DNA of 64,000 nt, from assembly GCF_032854445.1 (NCBI RefSeq), contig NC_088299.1, positions 5,309,001 through 5,373,000 on the forward strand, in the 5' to 3' direction. Position 1 is the first letter of the stretch. Each line of letters opens with the position of its first letter. The stretch comes from Liolophura sinensis (Eukaryota; Mollusca; Polyplacophora; Chitonida; Chitonidae). The notes beneath the pieces were generated by a model. The model had not been told where the DNA came from. It saw only the letters and a list, made by a program, of their open reading frames with translations, and searched no databases. The position numbers were made by a program, and so were the translations under genes. Of the stretch, positions 22,767 through 32,964 are shown in pieces.

Positions 22767-24993
22767 TCGTGAAGCTAGGTGAAGTGCTAGCGACCATGGC
22801 AGAGGTGGCACAGTATCTGGATGGTTATAATTCTGTGCTGGTGGTTGTAGTAGAGGTATTGATATGAAGCTAGGTGAAGTGCTATTGGCCATGTCAGAGG
22901 TGGCACAGTATCTGGATGGTTATAATTCTGTGGTTGTGGTTGTAGTAGAGGTATTGATATGAAGCAAGGTGAAATGCTAATGGCCATGACAGAGGTGGCA
23001 CAGTATTCTGATGGTTATAATTCTGTGGTGGTTGTTGTAGTAGAGGTATTGATATGAAGCTAGGTGAAGTGCTAGCCGCCATGACAGAGGTGGCACAGTA
23101 TTCTGATGGTTATAATTCTGTGGTTGTGGTTGTAGTAGAGGTATTGATATGAAGCTAGGTGAAATGCTATTGGCCATGTCAGAGGTGGCACAGTATCTGG
23201 ATGGTTATAATTCTGTGCTGGTGGTTGTAGTAGAGGTATTGATATGAAGCTAGGCGAAGTGCTATTGGCCATGACAGAGGTGGCACAGTATTCTGATGGT
23301 TATAATTCTGTGGTGGTTGTTGTAGTAGAGGTATTGATCTGAAGCTAGTTGAAGTGATAGTGGCCATGACAGAGGTGGCACAGTAGGCCTATTCTGATGG
23401 TTATAATTCTGTGGTGGTTGTTGTAGTAGAGGTATTGATATGAAGCTAGGTGAAGTGCTAGCCGCCATGACAGAGGTGGCACAGTATTCTGATGGTTATA
23501 ATTCTGTGGTTGTGGTTGTAGTAGAGGTATTGATATGAAGCTAGGTGAAGTGCTTTTGGCCATGTCAGAGGTGGCACAGTATCTGGATGGTTATAATTCT
23601 GTGCTGGTGGTTGTAGTAGAGGTATTGATATGAAGCTAGGTGAAGTGCTATTGGCCATGTCAGAGGTGGCACAGTATCTGGATGGTTATAATTCTGTGGT
23701 TGTGGTTGTAGTAGAGGTATTGATATGAAGCTAGGTGAAATGCTAATGGCCATGACAGAGGTGGCAAAGTATTCTGATGGTTATAATTCTGTGGTGGTTG
23801 TTGTAGTAGAGGTATTGATATGAAGCTAGGTGAAGTGCTATTGGCCATGTCAGAGGTGGCACAGTATCTGGATGGTTATAATTCTGTGGTTGTGGTTGTA
23901 GTAGAGGTATTGATATGAAGCTAGGTGAAATGCTAATGGCCATGACAGAGGTGGCACAGTATCTGGATGGTTATAATTCTGTGGTTGTGGTTGTAGTAGA
24001 GGTATTGATATGAAGCTAGGTGAAATGCTAATGGCCATGACAGAGGTGGCACAGTATTCTGAGGGTTATAATTCTGTGGTGGTTGTTGTAGTAGAGGTAT
24101 TGATCTGAAGCTAGTTGAAGTGGTAGTGGCCATGACAGAGGTGGCACAGTAGGCCTATTCTGATGGTTATAATTCTGTGGTGGTTGTTGTAGTAGAAGTA
24201 TTGATATGAAGCTAGTTGAAGTGCTATTGGCCATGTCAGAGGTGGCACAGTATCTGGATGGTTATAATTCTGTGGTTGTGGTTGTAGTAGAGGTATTGAT
24301 ATGAAGCTAGTTGAAGTGGTAGTGGCCATGACAGAGGTGGCACAGTATTCTGATGGTTATAATTCTGTGGTGGTTGTTGTAGTAGAGGTATTGATATGAA
24401 GCTAGTTGAAGTGCTATTGGCCATGTCAGAGGTGGCACAGTATCTGGATGGTTATAATTCTGTGGTTGTGGTTGTAGTAGAGGTATTGATATGAAGCTAG
24501 GCGAAGTGCTATTGGCCATGACAGAGGTGGCACAGTATTCTGATGGTTATAATTCTGTGGTTGTGGTTGTAGTAGAGGTATTGATATGAAGCTAGGTGAA
24601 GTGCTATTGGCCATGTCAGAGGTGGCACAGTATCTGGATGGTTATAATTCTGTGGTTGTGGTTGTAGTAGAGGTATTGATATGAAGCTAGTTGAAGTGCT
24701 ATTGGCCATGTCAGAGGTGGCACAGTATCTGGATGGTTATAATTCTGTGGTTGTGGTTGTAGTAGAGGTATTGATATGAAGCTAGGCGAAGTGCTAGCCG
24801 CCATGACAGAGGTGGCACAGTATTCTGATGGTTATAATTCTGTGGTTGTGGTTGTAGTAGAGGTATTGATATGAAGCTAGGTGAAATGCTATTGGCCATG
24901 TCAGAGGTGGCACAGTATCTGGATGGTTATAATTCTGTGGTTGTGGTTGTAGTAGAGGTATTGATATGAAGCTAGTTGAAGTGGTAGTGACCA
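22767..24993 (+). repeat. 95-bp minisatellite, about 23 units
   Basis: Near-identical 95-bp units contain ggccatgtcagaggtggcac, tggatggttataattctgtg and gtagtagaggtattgatatg. The ccatg word recurs every 95 bp from 22795 to 24992. Two units are 101 bp because of an aggcct insertion (near 23385 and 24151). These lie 766 bp apart, which is eight units plus 6 bp, suggesting an eight-unit higher-order repeat. Variants alternate between ctgatgg/ctggatgg and ggtggttgttg/ggttgtggttg. The matching minus-strand 62-72 aa ORFs are by-products of the repeat. Confidence 0.95.
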
Positions 24994-27900
24994 TAGTACA
25001 TTCGGTAACGCGATGAGTCTAAGGCTGTGGTGACTGTAGCAGTATCGGCATTCGAGCATCAAGCGGTAGTGTGGCGGTAATTCCAGATGGTGGTACAAGT
25101 CTTACACCATGTACAAACACTGAAATCGCGAGGGACAAAAGCCTGTTGTTTTTGTTTCGTGACCAATAATAATAATTTTAATGTTAAGCCTTTATTATAT
25201 CCCAGGAGAAGGGTGTCAAATATCAAAGGGCTGTTAAGCTGACAAGTAGGATAAACTGACGTACGTGAGGGTAAAGGTGAGGCGACTTCCGCTCGTGGCT
25301 CCATGGAGATTATGTTGTTGCGTAAAATAAAAAAAAATCAATGCATAAAAACGCTTCGGTCTATTGGTAAATTGTCTATTAACGACTTTATAATTAACGG
25401 CGTTGCCTAACCTTCTGGAAATGACCTATTAAAGCTTGCCAGCAAGCCGGCATCCGTGTGCGCAAAGCCCTGTGTTAACTCTGAAGTGATCACATACATG
25501 TAGGTGGGCTTTCTTTAAAACAAATGCAAGACGAGTTGTCTGTGTCAGACAGTTGTGCTCGCAAAGCGACACAGGTAATGGAAACCTGCGGGAGGATAAT
25601 CGGACGAATGAGGTTAGTCACGTCTCCTTATCAGAACACAGAACTCAACAGATCAAGATTTTGAGGCAGACATGTGCCATCAGGCTAGTTCATGTACGAA
25701 GGCATGTTGAATAAATCGGATTTGAGGCAAATCCAAATTTATTTATTACATATCCAGCTTTATTTATTAATATTTTTGACAATCCGACCCTTTTACATTA
25801 GAATTTGTGGTATTTTTTGTGAAAAAATACTTCTGTGACAGGTTAAAGGTTTAGTCCATCCATTACTTGTGACAACAATGCGCTTGCAAAATCAATGAAT
25901 TAAGGTGCAGTTTTTCTTGAAAGAAGCGTCTTAAATTCGACAGATGGTGAAGAACACGATTGTAGCATTTGCCCTAAACATAAGTACATTAGTTAGTGGT
26001 TCGTACACCGTACAGAAATTGTCTTTACGTTTCTCACATCGTCCGTCTTTCCACGTTTGCCTAGACACTGGATCAAGGTAACAGCCAGTGCGTCAAGCTG
26101 CAGTACATGTCCATGAAAGTTTCTATCAAAGTTACGTCAGTCGCAAAGTGGTTTGGTTCGTAAAGACTTGCCCTTTAGCAAGCACCATCGAGGACAAGAA
26201 AGAAATTCCAAATATTGTAGATATTAATGGCTTTCATGTACAAGATCAAGTAATGGGATATCGCAGCGCTGTTAAAACTGTTACCACTTTGTTCGCGTCG
26301 AATGAAAAGGCCTAAGACAAGTGTAGCCTACCGATGCCAAAAATAAATGTTTCAACACAAGTGTTTTTGCGTTCGAAATTAGTAAATTATTCTTGCTAAG
26401 GCACAAGGAAGATACACTGTCATAATACAAAGTAACATTTAATTGGCTTAAAATTTAAATAACGTTTGATCCATGTACTGTAAATATATTGAAACTTACG
26501 TCTTGCTAAATTTTAAATAGCAGAATTCCGCCAAATAGCAATATCGTAACGTTTGACAGTGTTTCGATATTGTTGAGTTACGATTGCGATGTACTGATAC
26601 TTAAAAATGACCTGAACATCAGTTCATAGAGATAACGTCAATTATGTCGTACATTTGGCGCGGTTAAACTACGTTCTATATAATTCAATTATGAGCAATC
26701 GAAGTTTCCACGTTTTGAACTATTAACCTCATCCAAGTTGGTTTATTCCTGTTTGTTTCCTTGTGTACTGGGATTACGCCAAAGTTGATGGCAAACGCGC
26801 GGTCGATATACCACAGGGAACGTCCCTATACCGACTCGAATCTTTATGGGCGTATGGCTGCTTCTGTTCGTGTAGATTGTGTTTAACGATGTCGACTTTA
26901 TGTTGGCTATTGGTGTTCGATTTCCTCAAACTATACACTAGTACCTAATTGCTGTACAGTTTAGATGAAGCATTTTAGATACGGTGTTATGCCCTAATCA
27001 AATGAAGGGAAAATGGCCGCTTATCATGATGTCAGATTTGATGCTCCAACGAGCAGTACGTAGCTCGTAGATGACAAGATATTGGTGTTGATACATTGCA
27101 TTTCAGTGCACCAGCACTATAAACCTGTAAGCGTTAAGTGCAGTGCGCCACAAGAGGGTGGAAACGATCTCTAACTGAAACGGACATACAAATATTAAAT
27201 AAAAAACCTATTGCTTAGAAAGGGGAAATTATTTGGAAATTATTGGTTGACAAATGTATGTAAGTAATTCTTGTGGAGAAACAAAACTAGGGTGGTTTGT
27301 TTTGGCTTGCGTGGTTCCATTTGTACCGTAATTCACCAGAGGTGACATTATTTGGAAGAGACTACATTGTCAGTTAATTGCTGTGTAAAAAAGAAACATT
27401 ATTATCAGTTTCCTCTGTCAACGTGCTGTTTATTTTACTTAAATAAACATTTATTTAAAGAGTAGGGTAAAAAAAAAGCCATAACAAGATAAAGCGTAAT
27501 AACCGGCCCCAATACTAACTACATGTACTTCAAACTGAACAAGCGATGACTCATTTCATAGAACAACTACAACATCTGACCATAGTGAGACTGTTTTGCA
27601 GGCACACACTACGTCGCCGTCCCCACAATAATAATCCAAAATTAAACATAATCAAACGGGCACAGGGAAAGAGCGATAATATGCAGAAGATATTTGACGT
27701 CACAAACATTCAGCATTTTGTATCCTCCATTCAGAAACTTTCTCGTGTCAGTTTTTCCCATTGGCTTAAAAATACGGTAATTGAAAACCGAGTTGAATTG
27801 TAAACACAAACCACGTTTAAAGATAATCAGCCAAACCAGACGAATTCAATACTCCGCGGGGATTCTTGGTGACGATTGTAACCGGACATCTGTATGCGTG

Positions 27901-29250
27901 CTGAATGTGGAGTGGACAACAAACATGACTCACCACACTACAACTGATAACACATACACTTTACCGGCTAACCAACCACGCCATTGTTTGTATAATAAAC
28001 TCAATTCTTTTTGCTTGAATCACTTTTCTTGTCGTCAGTGAGGAAACAAGTGACTTAGGCGCAACATGAAATTCATGTCGTTAATTTCTGAGGCAATTTT
28101 CGATTTTGTTCTAGCGAATAAGAAGCAGGAGGGAGAAAGGAAAAGGAGTTACATGTAGGCTAGTCTATAATCCAAAAACATTCTAGATGACACAACACAA
28201 TTTGGACTTCAAAGTAAATCCTCATCTCGAAACACAAACAGTGTAAAATCCGAAACACAGCACATTCCAGGGGACAGTTTGTGCTCCAAAATAGAGGTCC
28301 ATACTAAAAAAGACAGCATACACTGTAAAACCATGCAGTCAAAAGAAGATGGCCCACAATTTTATAAAAACGATATACTTTAGACTCCACCACACCATCA
28401 CAAAACCAGCCGGAACTTCAAATTCATGTTCACACTTGAAAAGGTTGTTCACATTAAAAACAAACCATGAGTCCAAAACGACAGTGTCGAATCAGAACTC
28501 TCTTGAAGACATGAAAAGTCAGAAACGCTTCAACAGACAAGACCAAAACAACAGCAAATTGAGATCCAAGCGGGGAACGCTTATGGCTGGCAAACTCATT
28601 TTTCGTGGATTTTCTTGTTTATGTCGCACATGTACTGTTTTGAGCCTGCAAATGAGCGAAGGCAACAGTTCTCATGTATACAATAATAGTGCTTGGTAAA
28701 CAGATTAACCAGACATGTTTATCTCTTCTATTAGGCCAGTGGGGAAAATGTTCAACCCCTCGTGACTTATATAACAGCACTTAATCGACCATCCGGGGAA
28801 CAACGAGCTACACTTGTCTATATTATGCTGCCCCTCTGTATCGAAATGAAACTATTACGGCGTAAACATGTTAAACGGACGAGCTGAAATAGACACCCTT
28901 CAATTTGACTTACTGATAGCAAGACCTCAAAACGGCTGTGTAATTTTCTGGTTCAGGGCGAATTAGACAGGTTTTGACGCCAAGGTGCCCCACATCAAGC
29001 TGATGCAATATGCCAGCGAGTGTTTGGTCATGGAGGAAAGTTTTTCATCGGATTGTCCTCTCGTGTCACTGATGGTGAAAATAATCTGAGCGCACATGTT
29101 CAAAATTCAGCTTAAGCGTTCACTCACAGATAACAGAAAATTTGGCTGGGATGAAATGAAGACGGTTCAGTGAAGTTTTCCAATGACATGTATATAATGA
29201 TCAAAACTCGCCATAAAGTAAAGCTTTTTGGAAATCATGAAGCAGTTTAT
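24994..29250 (+). repeat. Long tandem unit, copy 5
   Basis: Block A (25080-25740) matches copy 1, for example caaatatcaaagggc, gttaagctgacaagtag and ctcgtggctcca. Then come B (25740-25930), J (25930-26130), K (26200-26480), C (26490-27000), D (27000-27350), E (27590-27990), a short remnant of F, G (28690-29210) and the first part of H (to about 29250). Anchors are gagttacgattgcgatg at 26575, cacacactacgtcgcc at 27602, gaccatccggggaacaacga at 28787 and cctcaaaacgg at 28925. Confidence 0.83.
28130..28650. other. A-rich, degenerate repeat-like insert in copy 5
   Basis: Most of block F is replaced by A/C-rich sequence with loosely recurring words (acagtgtaaaatccg, cactgtaaaacc, gacagtgtcgaatc). 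It is absent from the other copies. A 116-codon ORF at 28349-28699 crosses it and runs into block G, with no recognisable domain. Confidence 0.4.
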
Positions 29251-29958
29251 TAAGTTACTACAGCCGTTATATCCAACAAATAAATTAACAGGCGAAAATT
29301 TTTCAACGGTTACGAGTGGCCACTCACCAAACGTCACATTGTCGTCGCTGCTCGGCTTTTAGTCTTATGTTGTCAGCCCAAAGATGTCCTCCAGTAGATT
29401 TGTCTCGTACAGAATCAAAGACTACCACTTGTCTGCTTGCTATTCAAGACTGAATACGGGTAATTGAGTTTATAGCATTATACGTCGGCAATACCGTTTC
29501 ATTTGTATTTATCGCATTTTTTTCTGGGATGGTAAATGTAATATTGTACATAAACAATTGCCTAAATGACGACTGCTTCAACTGGTAATTAATCGGCGAT
29601 ATACGTATATGTAAGTTGTAAAGCCAATATATGGTAAGACATTATCTCTTAGACAAGTGCACTGATGGCTCTGTATTGATTACACTGTTTACTGCGTGGG
29701 AGTTGCCATAACCTGTAAGCTAAGCGAAAACTTGATTGTCTCTCGTAGTCATTTAATCGCTAGATGATGTGCTGGTTCATTTCCAGCCTTGGAAAAGGCA
29801 TTTTCGAGATTCTAATGTTCTCGGGACATTTTTTGGCAGATCTATGTCTATTCTTGCACAACTACAAATATATGAAGAGTTTTACAAAAACTAATCTTCA
29901 CATAGCAGAAACCTTCTTACTCACCAGCTGCAGTGATGATCAGCTCGCCTTTAGTAAC
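29251..29958. other. Unannotated sequence
   Basis: Sequence after the end of the long tandem array. No repeat, RNA gene or convincing coding region is visible. Confidence 0.5.
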
Positions 29959-30199
29959 TTTATTTATTTTTGTCATTGATTGGTGTTTTACGCCGTACTC
30001 AAGAATACTTCACTTACACGGCGGCGACCAGCACTATGGTGGGAGAAAAAAGGGCAGAACCCACAGTCATCCGTAAGTTTACGGCCGGTGAGGAAACCAG
30101 CATGAGCGGAACTTGAACTCACAGCGACCGCATAGGTGCGAAGCTTCTGGGTCATTGCGCCGCGCTAATGTGCTAACAACCTCGGCCACGGAGGCCCGC
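29959..30199 (-). mobile_element. tRNA-derived SINE, nearly full length
   Basis: Read on the minus strand it has the head gggcctccgtggccgag, the word cagcgaccgcataggtg on the plus strand (box B neighbourhood), and a tail ending gcgtaaaacaccaat followed by an A/T tail. The middle segment is shortened relative to the copy at 45506. Confidence 0.9.
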
Positions 30200-31158
30200 T
30201 TATACATTTCGAGCAACGGCTTCGAAAGGAATATACATGTATCCAACTTCATTAGATTTAATACAATTATACTATCTAAATAACCCATCTTCATTACATT
30301 TGTATCTATACAAGACAGCTGGTGAGCACTGACCAATCAATCAATCAGACAAACAGCCAGTTGACCTACCGTGAGAGCGTTCTCCATTATACACCAGCCA
30401 AATGATAGAATGGTAGGATGTTCACTATTGAGCTGTCTGTGTCTGCATACGAGACAGTGCATTAAACTAAATGATCCCTTAAAGAAGTCAACACAAAGGT
30501 AAATATAGGGTAAATATCGAGTCTAAGACGTGCTTGTTGGACCTGATATAAGTATACGCCAAAGTCAACAGGGAGGAGTAAACCGAATAACATAGTCAGA
30601 GTGTTTAATTGTAAAATACTTAATGCGATGTATTCGGTTGTGTTGTTCTGTATTGCAAATGTGAACACTGACTATGCAGTCTGTTTAGGCATAGGAGTTG
30701 TAAAGGTATTATTAATAAAGTCGTATTTAGCCAGTTTCAAACAAAAAAAAGCACAAAAAAAAAAACAAAAGGAAAAACAAAAGCAAAATGTAGAATGGCT
30801 CTCATCCTTGGAATTTATTTGCATGCCATGACACGGTGAACATTCTTAAGGCAAAAGTCAAGCACATTGACAGTACACATAACACACAAGCCTGACAATC
30901 ACCCTTTTTTCCATTAACCCTTTTTCATTTCCATGTGTTCGATGCCATGATCTTCTTCCGTTCTGGGCAAAAATTAGTTCACCTTGCGAAGTATATCATT
31001 AAGATTACTGGCAAAAAGATGGCATTAATATAGCACTTTGATCATGTCCGTCTAACTTCTCAGATGTTCAATATGTTGAAAAGCCAGATAACGTGGAAAG
31101 CGTTCTTTTTCAGGTTTCCTTTGCGATCATGTGACCACTCTTAGCATTAGGGAAAAAG
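30200..31158. other. Unannotated sequence with an imperfect hairpin
   Basis: No gene is recognised. Words catagtcagagtgttt (about 30590) and gaacactgactatgc (about 30663) form an imperfect inverted repeat with a loop of some 55-60 bases. An A-rich stretch lies at 30744-30785. Confidence 0.35.
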
Positions 31159-31495
31159 AAATCCACAGTAAGGGGTGTTGTTTACAGAATTGTTTGGCAT
31201 CAAGTGCTACTTTGTTGTATCATAAAATGTAATCCTTCATAATATACTACTGAAAACGTACCAGAGCTAAGAAGTGGAACTGACGATAAACCAGATTTTT
31301 TTTGGTGTTGACAATGTAAAACGAAATCCACAGTATGGGATGATGTTTACAGAATTGTTTGACATCAAGTGATACTTTGTTGTCAGATGGACTATATCAT
31401 AAAATGTGATCCTTTATAATATACTATTGAAAATGTACCAGAGCTAAGAAGTGGAAGTGACGAAAAACCAAAATTTTATTTGGTGTAGGCAGTGT
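31159..31495 (+). repeat. 165-bp tandem duplication
   Basis: Two copies start with aaatccacagta at 31159 and 31324. Both contain tttacagaattgttt, catcaagtg, atactttgttg and gtaccagagctaagaagtgg. The second has an extra gtcagatggact. No coding potential is visible. Confidence 0.9.
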
Positions 31496-31559
31496 ATTAC
31501 ATTCACACACAGATAAGTCAGTTACACATTAGTAATGACAAGTGTTAATGGAAAGTACA

Positions 31560-32060
31560 AAATTTTAGTTTAGAGGAAACACAAGAGGTCCACGAACAAT
31601 GTAAGCACAGTGCATGGCCACCCTTGTTTGCAATGCGTGCCACACAACGCCTTTTCTAACGTTGAGGATTTGAGGTCGACGTGCAACGCGCTGTCCAAGG
31701 TAGCCCCACAACTGTGAAATAAGCGATAGATCGAGAGATAAGTCAGGGCATTATTCTGTGAGAGGAAATCTATAGAAACACGTTGGAAAGTATGCAGCTC
31801 TTGGTGTTGACGGTGCATACATGGAATGGTATTCTATGACACTTCCGCCGCCCCATCGATCAATCTGCACCCCACAATCATCATATTAGCGTTCACCACA
31901 GCGACGCCAGACACGTTTACTTGTCGGCCTACCGTGGTAGCTGCTGTTCTGGACGCCGGAAACGTTCGATCACGCAGATGAGCTGTTGTCGCTCGTGTTT
32001 GCCCTGGTCGTTGTCGGTCTATGGTACGCCCAGAGTGCTTAAATCACTGGTTTAGTCGTA
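31560..32060 (-). pseudogene. Decayed Tc1/mariner-like transposase fragment
   Basis: On the minus strand the upstream part reads like the helix-turn-helix region of Tc1-like transposases (RDRTFPASRTAATTVGRQ). Next comes IDGAAEVS with a stop, matching the position of the usual GGGSVMVWGG. A later part (QRVSIDFLSQNNA, then YLSIYRLFHSCGATLDS) matches the HTA..DFLQQNN..SPDLNPIEHLWD..GRR stretch before the last catalytic acidic residue. The catalytic Asp/Glu residues are not preserved, the middle is deleted and there is a stop. It is assigned by pattern only. No terminal inverted repeats were located. Confidence 0.55.
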
Positions 32061-32075
32061 ATGGTACTGCACTGA

Positions 32076-32127
32076 TTTATGTATTTATCTGATTGGTGTT
32101 TTACGCCGTACTCAAGATTACTCCATT
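32076..32127 (-). mobile_element. SINE 3'-tail fragment
   Basis: The plus strand reads tatttatctgattggtgttt, then tacgccgtactcaagatta, the complement of the common SINE tail. Only about 50 bp remains. Confidence 0.75.
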
Positions 32128-32190
32128 TCTGGACCCCTGAACTTTTCGTACTTTTCAAGATTGAAAACGTGTTTTTCAATCCTCTTTTCT

Positions 32191-32964
32191 GTTACGTTTT
32201 GGTGACAACCCGTAAAAAACCCTTTCAAACTTGGCAACGAACTTAAGGCCGAACGATGGATGTTTAAATCGGGTCAGTTTATATTAGAAAAATATTGTTT
32301 TTTTTTCGACTTTTAATTGAGGTTTAATTCTTTTTAACAGGCATGTTCGCATATTTGTGGTTTGTTTTTGATAACGTGCTCCTGTTTTGAACTTTTCCCG
32401 TCACGATATGGCTGAAAAATTCCCGATGTGGCAACGTTTCAAAACTGAAGTGGACATGAAGACTGCACTATCTTCAGACCATCACAGTGGAATGTTTTTT
32501 TTCAGAATTGTATGACTAAGTTGCTGTGGAATTTACTAAACAGCGACACGCTGGCCTGGTGCGTATGCATTCTTTTTATTTAAATATTGATTTAATGTAT
32601 TGACAACTCAGCAATTCTAAACCACCGACGTCTGATTAATTGATATCAGTCTTTAATAATTGATTTCTTTTTTATACACGTACGCCTTGGCGTGATGTAA
32701 GTTGCTACTATTTATGCATTCACGCAAACATTTGGAATAAAAAAATGAGCAAAATGGAGAAAAGGCCGGATTTCGCCGGCTTAAACAATGTTAACAAAAA
32801 ATATTATACATACGTGTATACAGGTGGTGCCTAAGAATTAAAATAATTAAACCTCAATTAAAAATCGAAAAAAAAAAAACAATATTTTCGTTCGGGCTTA
32901 AGGAAGCTCCTACGCTGTTACCAACTGTGATAGGGTTTTTTATGAGTCGTCACCAAAACGCAAT
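32191..32964. mobile_element. Inverted-repeat (MITE-like or foldback) element
   Basis: The arm at 32191-32343 and the reverse complement of 32830-32964 share acgttttggtgac, gtaaaaaaccct, then an oligo-T tract and tttttaattgaggtttaatt. The arms are roughly 135-150 bp with several small indels, and they enclose about 490 bp with no ORF of note. This is the shape of a non-autonomous DNA transposon or foldback element. The exact ends and target-site duplications are not clear. Confidence 0.65.

Noticed and set aside
22767-24993. CRISPR-like regular spacing
   Set aside because: The whole 95-bp unit is repeated with no unique spacers, and the context is eukaryotic.
22787-25098. More than twenty overlapping 62-72 aa minus-strand ORFs
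   Set aside because: By-product of the 95-bp satellite. The unit length is not a multiple of three and each ORF ends by frame rotation into a stop.
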